From Pararhodospirillum photometricum DSM 122 (GTDB taxonomy: Bacteria > Pseudomonadota > Alphaproteobacteria > Rhodospirillales > Rhodospirillaceae): a stretch of 42,515 bases of DNA. The translations under genes were made by a program, and so were the position numbers. Under the pieces are notes generated by a model, which saw only the letters and a list, made by a program, of their open reading frames with translations, was not told the origin of the DNA and did no database searches. Location: positions 420,939-463,453 of the forward strand of contig NC_017059.1 in NCBI RefSeq assembly GCF_000284415.1, read 5' to 3'. This document shows, one piece after another, positions 8,900-17,184 of this stretch; the first letter of the stretch is position 1, and each line of letters begins with the position of its first letter.

Positions 8900-9484
8900 A
8901 TGACAGCTTCAGGGAATGTGACAATGCCAGCAGGGATGCCTGCCTCGGAAGAGGGGCCCGAGTCCCAGTCCGATGAAGCGCTCATGGCTTCTGTGCGCGA
9001 TGGAGATCGAGAGGCCTTCCGGCTTCTCGTCACCCGTCACATTGATCGTATTGTGGGCCTTGCTCGCCGGGTCGTCGGCTCGGGCGAGGCCGAGGATATC
9101 GCCCAGGATATTTTCCTGAAGCTGTGGATCCGCCGTGACCAGTGGACCCCTGGGGCTGGTGCCTTTCGCACGTGGCTCTATCGCGTCGCCCTCAACCGGT
9201 GCATTGATTATACCCGAAAGCACACGACCGTTTCGTTGGACGAAACGGCGGAGATGAGCGATCCCGCCCGCTCGCCCCTGGAGGCCTATGGGGCCTCGGA
9301 GGCGGCCGGTCGCTTGCGCGACGCCGTGCTCCAGTTGCCAGAGCGCCAGCGTATCGCCATCACGCTTTATTACAATGAAGACCTTACGGCGGCCCAAGTC
9401 GCCACGGTCATGGATCTCAATCTTAATGCCGTGGAGTCGCTTTTGAAGCGCGGTCGTCGGCGCTTGCGGGAAATTCTGGAGTAG
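8900..9484 (+). CDS. ECF-type RNA polymerase sigma factor
   Basis: 194 aa. Sigma region 2 (residues ~30-95) contains DREAFRLLVTRHIDRIVGLA and AEDIAQDIFLKLWIRRDQW, the -10 recognition and core-binding part. Region 4 (residues ~135-190) has LQLPERQRIAITLYYNEDL and a helix-turn-helix with SLLKRGRRRLREIL. The linker lacks region 3, hence ECF class. AAAAAGGG lies 7 bases before the ATG. No anti-sigma gene follows; the next gene is a convergent cytochrome b561. Its regulon cannot be read from this sequence. Confidence 0.9.
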   Translation: MTASGNVTMPAGMPASEEGPESQSDEALMASVRDGDREAFRLLVTRHIDRIVGLARRVVGSGEAEDIAQDIFLKLWIRRDQWTPGAGAFRTWLYRVALNRCIDYTRKHTTVSLDETAEMSDPARSPLEAYGASEAAGRLRDAVLQLPERQRIAITLYYNEDLTAAQVATVMDLNLNAVESLLKRGRRRLREILE

Positions 9485-9606
9485 GGAAAGACGGGAGCGG
9501 ATCGCTTCGCGACACCTTGGGGATCCGCCCCCTCCCCGTTCTGCGCCGGGCTGTCTTTAGAACAGATCTTCAAGAAGATCCGTGCCGCCACACCAAACCA
9601 ATGCCG

Positions 9607-10281
9607 TTACACGGCGATAAAGACCACCACCAAGGATGCCAGGAAAATTCCCGCGGCAAGCAGCGGGGGCGCGAAGGCCGGTTCGGCAACGCCGGGGATG
9701 GCGGGGCGCACGCCGGTGACCAGGGGGTGGATCAGGTCGTCCTTTTTGACAAACTTATAGAACAGGGCCGCGCCAATATGGCCAAGCGCCCCCAGCAGCA
9801 GCAGATAGAAGACGTTATGGTGCAAGAAGGTCATCAGACCCTGCCACCACTCGGGGGACGCTTCAAAGAAGGGGCCACCCTTCGTGGCGTAGGTGTTGTC
9901 TTCGGTGAACAGTCCGGTGAACCCGAGGAAGAGAATCAAGGCGAGCAAGCCCAGCATCATGTAGGCGCCGGCCGGGTTGTGGCCGATCCCTTGCCAATGG
10001 CCGCCGCTCTTCACCGTGTCGATATAGGCCTTAACGTCCTTGGGGCCCTTAAGGAAGCTCGAGAAGCGGGAGGTTTCGCTTCCCACGACCCCCCAGATGA
10101 TTCGGGCGATCACCAGCGCAACCGTGACCTTGCCCAGGAACATATGAACCGAGACCTGCTCCATCAGGTCGCCGGAGATGTACAGAAGGAGCAAAAGCAC
10201 AACCAAGCTCCAGTGGAACACCCGGGTCGGGAGGTCCCAGATCCGTAAGGTGGCCGGGGTGGGCGAGGTTTCTTCAGTCAT
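9607..10281 (-). CDS. Cytochrome b561-family di-heme membrane protein
   Basis: 224 aa from the ATG at 10281, with GGCTGGAG upstream on the minus strand. Four hydrophobic segments are visible, near residues 20-40, 48-68, 100-122 and 145-175. Histidines placed as heme ligands are seen in RVFHWSL, VSVHMFLG and FLHHNVFY. This is the prokaryotic b561 / Ni-Fe-hydrogenase b-type family, which passes electrons between quinol and a periplasmic partner. The longer open frame upstream (to 10434) is not used because its composition is shadow-like. It is convergent with the sigma factor gene, so joint regulation is possible but not shown. Confidence 0.85.
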   Translation of the reverse strand: MTEETSPTPATLRIWDLPTRVFHWSLVVLLLLLYISGDLMEQVSVHMFLGKVTVALVIARIIWGVVGSETSRFSSFLKGPKDVKAYIDTVKSGGHWQGIGHNPAGAYMMLGLLALILFLGFTGLFTEDNTYATKGGPFFEASPEWWQGLMTFLHHNVFYLLLLGALGHIGAALFYKFVKKDDLIHPLVTGVRPAIPGVAEPAFAPPLLAAGIFLASLVVVFIAV

Positions 10282-10497
10282 CGATGGTCTCCAGCCTGAA
10301 AGGGATGGCGATGAACGGGGCTTTACGCCCTCGGGGAAAAGGTGCCTTATCGTGAGCCGCGTTGGTCTCGGCGGATGCCGAGGTTCGGCCGACGCGGCCG
10401 GCACGACTGTGCGGCCCCAACGACGCGGACGCAACCCTTGGCGCGCGGGAAGCGTCGGTCAACCTTCGATGTTTCATCTGCGACGGACCGCTTGCTC

Positions 10498-11412
10498 ATG
10501 ACCGCCGCCCCTTCGGCCTTGTTTTCCGCGGGTCTGGTCCCGTTTGTGGTTTCCCTGGCGTTTGCCCTGGGAGGGGTTGGCTATGTCCGCTTGGCCCGCC
10601 CCCAGCAAGCCCCCCGGATCCCCTGGCCTGGGGCGGGCGTGGCGATGGGGGTACTCTGCGGGTGGGGCCTTCTCGAGGCGGGCCGGGCGGACGGGCTGTC
10701 CAGTGGGGACTGGGCGGTGTGGGCCGGGGTGGTGGCGGCGCTTAGTGGGCTGTGGGCGGATCCCCTGCCAGCGCCAACACCGGCACGCTCGCGCAAAGGC
10801 AAGGCGGCGACGTCCGACCCCGTCCACCCAGGCCGCTGGGTGCCAGGGGTGGTGGCGTTTTTTCTGGCGCTTGGACTGGCTGGCGGGCCAGGAGACGCGT
10901 TTTTCCCCCGGTCGGTTTCGACGCGCGTTATCCTGGCAGGGACAGGGGCTTTTACGTGGCTGGGGGTGTCTTGGTGGTTGCATCGGGCCGAGAGGGTTGG
11001 GCGGGCGCCTGTTTTAGGCTATCCAGGGGCCGCTTTGGGCGTGGCGCTGGTGGCTTGGATTGTGGATCGCGCCGACGTGGCCTTGCCCGCCCTGGCCCTG
11101 ACGGTGGCCATGCTGGGCTGCTTGGGCGTCCACGCCGTGAGTCGATCGCCGATAGGGCCCGGTGTGCGCGTGGCAGGGCTCGGCGTGTTGATGCCTCTGG
11201 CCATAACGTTGGTTCTTGAAGATCCCGACGCCCTGGTGGGGGTTGTGGTGGCGGGTTTGGCCTTGATGGCGGACGCTCCAGCCCCGGTGAGGCCAAACGC
11301 GGCGGGAGGAGCGGTGGTGTTGCGGTGGTTGGCAGCGGCGGGAACCGGGCTGGGGCCGGTTCCGGTGGCCGGGGCTTTGGCGGTGGTTTCCGCCGGGATG
11401 CCGCCGGGGTGA
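10498..11412 (+). CDS. Multi-pass membrane protein, possibly a degenerate glycosyltransferase-4 (MraY/WecA-like) fold
   Basis: 304 aa from the ATG at 10498. About eight to ten hydrophobic stretches rich in Ala, Gly, Val and Leu. The general layout (a first helix, a loop with PQQAPRIPWPGAGVAMGVL, then ALSGLWADP, and a late GVHAVSRSPIGPGVRVAGLG) recalls the polyprenyl-phosphate sugar-1-phosphate transferase family. However, the acidic DD and NxxxxxD catalytic motifs are not present, so activity is not expected. Function is otherwise unknown. It is followed 77 bases later by the LysM gene. The family link is a weak impression; a plain hypothetical membrane protein is the safe reading. Confidence 0.6.
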   Translation: MTAAPSALFSAGLVPFVVSLAFALGGVGYVRLARPQQAPRIPWPGAGVAMGVLCGWGLLEAGRADGLSSGDWAVWAGVVAALSGLWADPLPAPTPARSRKGKAATSDPVHPGRWVPGVVAFFLALGLAGGPGDAFFPRSVSTRVILAGTGAFTWLGVSWWLHRAERVGRAPVLGYPGAALGVALVAWIVDRADVALPALALTVAMLGCLGVHAVSRSPIGPGVRVAGLGVLMPLAITLVLEDPDALVGVVVAGLALMADAPAPVRPNAAGGAVVLRWLAAAGTGLGPVPVAGALAVVSAGMPPG

Positions 11413-11489
11413 GGGGATCCTTTGTCCCGGGGGTGGGATCGCTTATACTCCACCCGGTTTGTTTTGGGTCGAAGCAGCGGAGCTGTGCC

Positions 11490-12578
11490 GTGAACAAGCG
11501 CACCCTTCTTGTCGTCGGGATCGTTGGGGGAGTGATCCTGCTCGTGATCTGGGGGGCCGTGATGATGTCGCGGACAAGCGGGTCGACTACCGGTGCCGAG
11601 CCGCCCCAAGCGACGACATCCCAGGTCACCCCCACCACGTCAGGGGCGATCAAGGAAGGGGCCTTGCCGTCTCAGGGGCCGCTTCCTCCCGCGTCTTCCG
11701 CCGCGACGACCCCAGAGGCGCCCGTGCGTTTTGATGTGGTTCGGGTGGAAAAAGGCGGCGATATCGTTGCCGCTGGCAAGGCCACGCCCGGGGCAACGGT
11801 GGCGGTGAAAAGTGGCAGCCGCACGGTCGGACAAGTCACGGCGGATAGCCGCGGCGAGTGGGTTTTGGCGCCCGACACGCCGCTGGATCCCGGTCAACAC
11901 CTCTTGACCTTGGAAGCACGGCCAGTCGAGGGAGCACCAGTTCAGGGGCAGGAGAGTGTGGCGGTGGTGGTGCCCTCGGCGGCAGGGCCCGAGACGGAGG
12001 CCTCCGTTCCCTTGGTGGTGGCCTTGCCAGAAAGGGGGAGCGCCCTGTCTGCCCGCATTCTCCAAGGCTTTGGCGAGAGCCGGGCAGCCCCGGAGTTGTC
12101 GATCGAGACGGTGGATTACGACAGCGAGGGACGGCTGGTGGTGGGCGGGACGGCGGCACCCAACGACATCGTGCGGGTCTATCTTGACACCGCCGTGGTC
12201 GGGGAGCAGGAGACCAGGGCGGACAACCGCTGGCACGTCGTGGGTCAAAACCCCTTGAAGCCGGGCACCTACAGCCTGCGCGCCGATCGCTTGACGCCGG
12301 ATGGCACCGTGACCGGGCGGGTGGAAATCCCCTTTCAGCGGCCAGAAACCTTGCCGACGCCGGAGCCCGGGGGGGCGCTGCTTGTGGTGCAACCCGGGAA
12401 TAATCTCTGGCGCTTGGCGCGGTCGGTTTACGGCGAGGGATGGCGCTATACGGTTATTTTTCAGGCGAATCGCGAGCACATCCGCGATCCTGACCTCATT
12501 TATCCCGGCCAGGTGTTTACCGTTCCCCGGCCGGAGCCTGTTCGCGAGCCCGAGGGAGTCTCGCGATCACCCCGGTGA
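11490..12578 (+). CDS. Membrane-anchored LysM protein with Ig-like repeats
   Basis: 362 aa from the GTG at 11490, with GGAG 7 bases upstream. A single N-terminal membrane helix (residues ~5-25) is followed by a Pro/Thr/Ser-rich linker. Two bacterial Ig-like beta domains come next (around VRVEKGGDIVAAGKATPGA, and later DSEGRLVVGGTAAPNDIVRV). A C-terminal LysM domain (GNNLWRLARSVYGEGWRYTV, ending DLIYPGQVFTVP) should bind peptidoglycan. This architecture is common in alphaproteobacteria as a periplasmic envelope protein. It ends just before psd, so the cluster may share transcription. The GTG start is inferred from the membrane helix and ribosome site. Confidence 0.85.
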   Translation: MNKRTLLVVGIVGGVILLVIWGAVMMSRTSGSTTGAEPPQATTSQVTPTTSGAIKEGALPSQGPLPPASSAATTPEAPVRFDVVRVEKGGDIVAAGKATPGATVAVKSGSRTVGQVTADSRGEWVLAPDTPLDPGQHLLTLEARPVEGAPVQGQESVAVVVPSAAGPETEASVPLVVALPERGSALSARILQGFGESRAAPELSIETVDYDSEGRLVVGGTAAPNDIVRVYLDTAVVGEQETRADNRWHVVGQNPLKPGTYSLRADRLTPDGTVTGRVEIPFQRPETLPTPEPGGALLVVQPGNNLWRLARSVYGEGWRYTVIFQANREHIRDPDLIYPGQVFTVPRPEPVREPEGVSRSPR

Positions 12579-12643
12579 TGGAGGGCTCGACCATGCGGAG
12601 CCGTCCGGTCTGTCACCGTTTTTTTGTTCCTGTGGAGGGAAAG

Positions 12644-13354
12644 ATGCGTCGCATCGATATCGATTGGAAGACCTACCTGAATCCTCCGTTCCATCCCGAT
12701 GGGTGGAAGTTTGTGGCGATCGCCGGCGCGGTGTCGCTGGTTTTGTGGACGCTGGCGTTTTGGCTGGCGCTGCTGGGCTTTGCGCTGACCGCGGCGGTTT
12801 TGTACTTCTTTCGCAATCCCAAGCGCTTCGTGCCGGAGCGGTCGGGGCTGGTGGTCTCGCCGGCCAGTGGTTTGGTGCAGGCGATCGACGAAGTGGATCC
12901 GCCGGCCGAGTTGGCGCTCGATCCGCCGGGCAAGCGCCAGCGCGTGAGCGTTTTCTTGTCGGTGTTTGACGTCCACGTCAATCGCGCCCCCATTGGCGGG
13001 ACGGTAACGAAGGTGTTGCACAAGGCCGGCAAGACCCTGAACGCCAGCCTGGATAAGGCCAGCGAGGAAAACGAGCGCAACAGCGTCGTGGTCAAGATGC
13101 AAGACGGTCGTCAGATCGCCTTCACCCAGATCGCCGGGCAGATTGCGCGCCGGATCCGCTGCGACGTGACCGAGGGCCAGACCGTTCTGACCGGCGACGT
13201 GGTTGGTCTGATCCGGTTTGGTAGCAAGGTTGATATCTACCTGCCGCCGGGCGTGGCTCCGCTGGTGGCGCCGGGTCAGACGATGGTCTCCGGCGAGACC
13301 GTTCTGGCCGACCTGTCGTCGTCCGAGACGACGCGCACGGCTGTCGCGCGCTAA
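12644..13354 (+). CDS. psd: Phosphatidylserine decarboxylase proenzyme
   Basis: 236 aa. Psd converts phosphatidylserine to phosphatidylethanolamine on the inner membrane. It self-cleaves to form a pyruvoyl group; the site RFGSKVDIYLP places cleavage at Gly193-Ser194, with the usual VDIYLP after it. SVFDVHVNRAP, with its conserved His, is also present. Length fits the short Psd class of alphaproteobacteria. The start is taken at 12644 because GGAGGG lies 5 to 10 bases upstream; an in-frame upstream ATG near 12575 overlaps the LysM stop and is possible. pssA follows 13 bases later, so the last two steps of phosphatidylethanolamine synthesis form one operon. Confidence 0.95.
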   Translation: MRRIDIDWKTYLNPPFHPDGWKFVAIAGAVSLVLWTLAFWLALLGFALTAAVLYFFRNPKRFVPERSGLVVSPASGLVQAIDEVDPPAELALDPPGKRQRVSVFLSVFDVHVNRAPIGGTVTKVLHKAGKTLNASLDKASEENERNSVVVKMQDGRQIAFTQIAGQIARRIRCDVTEGQTVLTGDVVGLIRFGSKVDIYLPPGVAPLVAPGQTMVSGETVLADLSSSETTRTAVAR

Positions 13355-13367
13355 CGGGAACGCATCC

Positions 13368-14204
13368 ATGGTTCGACACCCCCGCGCCAAGCTGCACCGG
13401 CGGCGCACTCCCCGGCTTCAGGGCCTGTCTTTTAACAAGATCATCCCCAATGTGATGACCTTGTTGGCTCTGTGCGCCGGTCTCACGTCCTTGCGCTATG
13501 GCCTGCACGGCGAGTTTGAGAAGGCCGTTGTGGCGATCATTCTGGCCGCCATTCTGGATGGCCTGGATGGTCGGGTTGCGCGTTTGCTCAATGGCACCAG
13601 TCGCTTCGGCGCTGAACTGGACAGTCTTTCCGACTTTGTCTGTTTTGGTGTGGCGCCGGCGCTTCTGCTCTATCTGTGGTCGATGGGCATGGCCGGAGGT
13701 GTCGGCTGGGCTTTGGTCCTGCTTTATGTCGTGTCCTGTGCCCTGCGCTTGGCCCGCTTTAATACCCAGTTGATGGGCGAGCGGGATTTGCCGGCGTGGG
13801 CTTATAATTACTTTACCGGTGTGCCCGCGCCGGCAGCGGCTGGCTTGGTCATGCTGCCCATGATGTTGTCGTTTGCCACCGAGACGCCCGAGGTCTTCAG
13901 CCATCCGGCCTTGGTTGGGCTGGTGCTGGCGGGTGTGGCGGCCTTGATGGTGAGCCGCCTGCCGACCTTTAGCCTGAAGAAGGTGAAGGTGCCCCACAAG
14001 GCGGTGATGCCGTTGTTGGTGGGGATTGGCATTTTGGCGGGGTTGCTGGTGACGAACCCCTGGCTGACCCTTGGGGGCGTTGGGGTGATTTACCTCGCGC
14101 TGATTCCCATCTCGTTCCACACCTTCCGCCGGTTGCAGCGCGAGGCGCAGCATATGGCGGGGGGCGAGGATCAGGGGAAGACCGAGCCGGTCGAGGGAGC
14201 GTAA
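13368..14204 (+). CDS. pssA: CDP-diacylglycerol-serine O-phosphatidyltransferase
   Basis: 278 aa integral membrane enzyme that makes phosphatidylserine, the substrate of Psd. The CDP-alcohol phosphatidyltransferase motif is complete: DGLDGRVARLLNGTSRFGAE followed by LDSLSD, matching DGxxAR(x8)GxxxDxxxD. About seven hydrophobic segments surround it. An Arg-rich N-terminus (RHPRAKLHRRRTPRL) precedes the first helix. The start is the ATG at 13368; upstream frame extension overlaps psd. It ends at a strong repeat-derived terminator. Confidence 0.95.
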   Translation: MVRHPRAKLHRRRTPRLQGLSFNKIIPNVMTLLALCAGLTSLRYGLHGEFEKAVVAIILAAILDGLDGRVARLLNGTSRFGAELDSLSDFVCFGVAPALLLYLWSMGMAGGVGWALVLLYVVSCALRLARFNTQLMGERDLPAWAYNYFTGVPAPAAAGLVMLPMMLSFATETPEVFSHPALVGLVLAGVAALMVSRLPTFSLKKVKVPHKAVMPLLVGIGILAGLLVTNPWLTLGGVGVIYLALIPISFHTFRRLQREAQHMAGGEDQGKTEPVEGA

Positions 14205-14225
14205 CCCCAAGCCCACGCCCCCGGG

Positions 14226-14317
14226 ATCGAGGGGTCTGGGGAGGCCTGCCTCCCCGGCCTTGGTTTTCCGTGATTTAAGGCTGGGGAGGCTTGCCTCCCC
14301 AGACCCCTCGATTTTTT
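14226..14317 (+). terminator. Terminator after pssA built from two copies of the dispersed palindrome
   Basis: Perfect 20-bp arms ATCGAGGGGTCTGGGGAGGC (14226-14245) and GCCTCCCCAGACCCCTCGAT (14293-14312), followed by a T run. Inside, each side also forms a short GGGGAGGC/GCCTCCCC hairpin (14238-14255 and 14283-14300). It can therefore fold as one long hairpin or two small ones. It closes the psd-pssA operon before the rrn promoter. Confidence 0.9.
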
Positions 14318-14425
14318 GGCTTGCGCTGCTGAGGGGCACTCTCTATAACCCGGCCTCCCGATGCGGTTGACCGCCCGGGTCGCTTCGTTGGCTTCAGCCG
14401 GTGTGGCGGCCCTGAAAAAAAGCGG

Positions 14426-14454
14426 TTGACACGGTGGGGCGGTGCTAGTAAAAA
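14426..14454 (+). promoter_or_regulatory. Probable rrn promoter
   Basis: TTGACA at 14426-14431 is a perfect -35 box. A -10 region falls in CTAGTAAAAA (14445-14454); the hexamer TAAAAA at 17-bp spacing is a loose match. It lies about 310 bases upstream of the 16S start, as in other rrn operons. The -10 assignment is uncertain. Confidence 0.55.
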
Positions 14455-14529
14455 CCGCCGCCTTGGTGACGACGAACGAAGCATCTGACGATGTGACGGT
14501 AGTCGAAGCTAAGTGGTTAGTCAATATTG

Positions 14530-14555
14530 CCGGTTCGCCGGTGTGCTGTTTGACA
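14530..14555 (+). promoter_or_regulatory. rrn antitermination leader: boxB-like hairpin and boxA
   Basis: CCGG-TTCG-CCGG (14530-14541) is a small stem-loop, and TGCTGTTTGACA (14544-14555) matches the rRNA boxA core (TGCTCTTTAACA in E. coli) at 9 to 10 of 12 positions. NusB/NusE bind boxA RNA to allow readthrough of long untranslated rRNA. Its presence shows this was the leader of a full-length rrn operon. Confidence 0.6.
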
Positions 14556-14740
14556 TTGTAAAAGAAAACGCGATCGAAAGAGATGGGCGGGCGGCTCTCG
14601 GGGAACCGGGGCTGTCGGAAGAGAGATCTTCCTCAACCGCTCATCTTGAGTAAGACGAAAAGAATATCGACTCGTTCGATACCTTTGAAGTTCTTATGGC
14701 CAAGTATAAGTGATTGAGAAAAGGCTCGGCTTTCGAGGTT

Positions 14741-14903
14741 AACTTGAGAGTTTGATCCTGGCTCAGGACGAACGCTGGCGGCAGGCCTAACACATGCAAG
14801 TCGAACGCATCCTTCGGGATGAGTGGCGCACGGGTGAGTAACACGTGGGAACGTACCTTGGAGTACGGAATAATCCTTGGAAACGAGGACTAATACCGTG
14901 TCC
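14741..14903 (+). rRNA. 16S rRNA, 5' fragment only
   Basis: Begins AACTTGAGAGTTTGATCCTG, the universal 16S start, and continues through GACGAACGCTGGCGGCAGGC, CATGCAAGTCGAACG and GTGAGTAACACGTGGG, as far as GGACTAATACCGTG. It stops after about 163 nt of ~1,490. The next bases belong to the end of 23S. A transcript from here could not make a small subunit. The 5' boundary is approximate to a few bases. Confidence 0.92.
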
Positions 14904-15138
<235 letters not shown>

Positions 15139-15206
15139 AACGCGCAGAGGCCAGGCCGGCCCTAGCGCTTGTAAATTCCCATAACGACATCATCAGACGG
15201 CTTCGA

Positions 15207-15325
15207 TGGCTTGGTGGTCATGGCGAACAGGAAACACCCGATCCCATCCCGAACTCGGCCGTGAAACTGTTCAGCGCCAATGGTACTGCGTCTTAAGGCG
15301 TGGGAGAGTCGGTCGCCGCCAGGCC
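15207..15325 (+). rRNA. 5S rRNA
   Basis: About 119 nt and complete. CACCCGATCCCATCCCGAAC, CTCGGCCGTGAAAC and GGTACTGCGTCTTAAGGCGT are canonical. The terminal helix pairs GGCTTGGTGG with CCGCCAGGCC, including G-U pairs. It is in the normal position downstream of 23S. Confidence 0.93.
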
Positions 15326-15375
15326 TTCAAAGCCGTCTGTCAAAAAACCCTCTTTACACTGTCAAATAGCCTTAT

Positions 15376-15452
<77 letters not shown>

Positions 15453-15469
15453 AAAATTTCAAAGAAATC

Positions 15470-15500
15470 AAGGCGTTAGTTGAAAGGCTAACGCCTTTTT
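15470..15500 (+). terminator. rrn/tRNA terminator
   Basis: 10-bp stem AAGGCGTTAG / CTAACGCCTT with an 8-base loop (15480-15487), ending in TTTTT. A clear intrinsic terminator 18 bases after the tRNA CCA. Confidence 0.93.
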
Positions 15501-15519
15501 CGCGTTCCGTCCCCGGCAC

Positions 15520-15538
15520 AGGTAACGCATAGGTAACG
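15520..15538 (+). repeat. Paired direct repeat AGGTAACG next to the tRNA, possible remnant of an attachment site
   Basis: AGGTAACG at 15520-15527 and again at 15531-15538, an 11-bp period (one helical turn). Such phased short repeats resemble the arm-type sites bound by tyrosine integrases next to tRNA genes. No integrase gene and no second copy of the tRNA 3' end was seen in the window, so this is a suggestion only. Confidence 0.35.
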
Positions 15539-15648
15539 GACGAAAGCGTATGTGGGGCGGGAATCCCTCCCGCCGCCTTCGCTTGAACCCGTCCCCTCTC
15601 CGCTGCCAAGGTCGCCCGATTTCCGAATTTCGAGCGGGACGGAACCCC

Positions 15649-15945
15649 ATGGCTGGCAAGACCTCTCTTTCTCCGGAATCCCTGATCGCTCTGGGGTCGG
15701 GCGTACTCGCCCGATTGATCCTGGAGGAGGCGGAAGGCAGCCCGGCTTTCCGCAAGCGGCTCAAGGCCGCCCCGGCCGGAGCCAAAGGGCCTGCGGCCGT
15801 TTCGGATATCAATGATTGGGACGGATTCGATTCCCATGATGCCTATCGGTTCGCGTTGCGTCAGTCCCATGGTCGGAAGACCCTGGGCCCACGTCGCCGC
15901 CCAAGGCGCAGGCTGAGCGAGGATGTCGGGGTATTCTCGCGGTAG
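15649..15945 (+). CDS. Short protein resembling the N-terminus of DUF6880 proteins, probably truncated
   Basis: 98 aa from the ATG at 15649. The first ~45 residues (KTSLSPESLIALGSGVLARL, then a helix with SPAFRKRLKAAPAGAKGPAA) look like the start of DUF6880 (SWIM-associated) proteins, which are several hundred residues long. After that the sequence becomes unrelated and ends in a basic tail (KTLGPRRRPRRRL). It therefore looks like a leftover N-terminus. No clear ribosome site is seen. Alternatively it may be an unrelated small island gene; the DUF link is from memory of the pattern, not a search. Confidence 0.4.
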   Translation: MAGKTSLSPESLIALGSGVLARLILEEAEGSPAFRKRLKAAPAGAKGPAAVSDINDWDGFDSHDAYRFALRQSHGRKTLGPRRRPRRRLSEDVGVFSR

Positions 15946-15946
15946 T

Positions 15947-15995
15947 GTGATTGTCATCACAACTAAAAGAATTAAAAATGTATAAGATGTATCTT
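15947..15995. promoter_or_regulatory. AT-rich control region with two small palindromes before the lipoprotein/two-component operon
   Basis: GTGAT-TGTC-ATCAC (15947-15960) and AAGAT-GT-ATCTT (15984-15995) lie in an AT-rich strip just before the lipoprotein ATG at 16023. This is the only evident promoter region for the lipoprotein-regulator-kinase operon, so the palindromes are candidates for operator sites, perhaps for the encoded response regulator. Promoter boxes are not clear. Confidence 0.35.
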
Positions 15996-16022
15996 CATGT
16001 GGGATATTGACGAGGCGTTGCC

Positions 16023-16463
16023 ATGTCGCATCGGGGGCGGGATCGTCTGGTTGTGGCGGCTATCCTCGGGATGGTCACTGCCTGCGCGACTCCGCCGCCC
16101 CCCGTACCGGACCCGACTCCCGAGCCTGTTGTCCCATCGCCGATTCTTCCGCCACCCCCTCGTCCAACTCCGCCGCCAAAGCGTCCCGCAGGTCCGTCGC
16201 TTCCGGATTTGCGGATGGAGCAGTTCAAAACCCTCACGCCCGACGATGTGGTGGGGTTGCTCGGGTCTCCGTCCGCTGTGACATTGCGGGGCATGGCGAC
16301 GATCTGGGAATATCGCGGCAAGGCATGCACTTTCTATATCTCATTCTATCCTGAGATCCCGGGAGACAAACTCCGGGTTCTGGGCGTCGAGATCGACGGG
16401 GGCATCGCCGAAACACTTTGCCTCAACCGCTTGCGTGAAAGCGGACGGCCCCATGGCCGGTGA
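16023..16463 (+). CDS. Proline-rich lipoprotein with BamE/SmpA-like domain
   Basis: 146 aa. The signal peptide ends in a lipobox VTAC (Cys at about residue 21), so it should be lipidated and periplasm-facing. A Pro-rich spacer (TPPPPVPDPTPEP onward, residues ~23-60) follows. The globular part (FKTLTPDDVVGLLGSPSAVT, then TIWEYRGKACTFYISFY) has the look of the SmpA/OmlA fold, with the LLGxP and WxYxG pattern. It overlaps the next gene by 11 bases, so it is probably part of the same signalling unit as a sensor accessory or envelope reporter. That role is inferred. Confidence 0.75.
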   Translation: MSHRGRDRLVVAAILGMVTACATPPPPVPDPTPEPVVPSPILPPPPRPTPPPKRPAGPSLPDLRMEQFKTLTPDDVVGLLGSPSAVTLRGMATIWEYRGKACTFYISFYPEIPGDKLRVLGVEIDGGIAETLCLNRLRESGRPHGR

Positions 16464-17184
16464 CTCTCGTCCCCTCATCGCCCTGGTCGACGACGATGGG
16501 CTGTTCCGCGAATCGCTCACCGCCAATTTGATCAGTGCCGGCTTTACCGTGCAGGAATGGGGAGATGGCGAGGCATTCCTCGCCGCCCTTGGCTGCCAGG
16601 AAAAGCCTGATCTGGTCCTGCTCGACTGGAAGATGCCCGGCCTCAACGGGATCGAGGTGCAGGGTCGGCTCCGGACTCTTCGCCCCGAACTGCCGGTGAT
16701 CTTCCTGACTATGCTGGGGGAGCAGGTCTTCGAGGAAGCTGCGCTCTTGGGCGGTGCTGCGGATTTCGTCGAGAAGTCGCGTGGTTTCACCATCCTCCAG
16801 CGGCGAATCCGGATCATTTTGGGGCGGGTGCCCGTGACGGAGGTGGCCAGTGCCGACGACCGGATCGTGATCGGGGAGTTGATTCTCGATAGTGAAAGCC
16901 GCCGGGCAATTTGGCGCGGGCGACAGGTCGATCTCACCGTCACCGAATTCGCGATGGTCCAGGCCTTGGCCGGCAAGGCTGGACGCGATGTCGGTTTTCG
17001 ACAGCTATACGATGCCGGTCGAGGCAAGGGGTTTCATGCCGGCGCCGGACTCGATGGCTACCGCGTCAACGTGCGGGCCGCCATCAAGCGCATCCGGGGC
17101 AAGTTCAGAGATCTCGATCCGAGTTTCGACCAGATCACCGCCTATCCCGGCTTTGGCTATTGCTGGCGGGTGGACCATGGGTAA
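16453..17184 (+). CDS. OmpR/PhoB-family response regulator, ChvI-like
   Basis: 243 aa from the ATG at 16453 (an upstream GTG at 16435 is possible). The receiver domain has the acidic pocket (ALVDDDG), the phospho-acceptor in LVLLDWKMPGLNG, the Thr in IFLTML and the Lys in FVEKSRG; the usual Pro after that Lys is replaced by Ser. The C-terminal winged helix ([20 protein letters not shown], later YRVNVRAAIKRIRGKFRDLD) closely parallels the chvI product encoded at 40199. It looks like a diverged ChvI paralogue carried on the island. It overlaps the kinase gene by 8 bases (ATGGGTAA), a typical regulator-kinase pair. Confidence 0.88.
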   Translation: MAGDSRPLIALVDDDGLFRESLTANLISAGFTVQEWGDGEAFLAALGCQEKPDLVLLDWKMPGLNGIEVQGRLRTLRPELPVIFLTMLGEQVFEEAALLGGAADFVEKSRGFTILQRRIRIILGRVPVTEVASADDRIVIGELILDSESRRAIWRGRQVDLTVTEFAMVQALAGKAGRDVGFRQLYDAGRGKGFHAGAGLDGYRVNVRAAIKRIRGKFRDLDPSFDQITAYPGFGYCWRVDHG

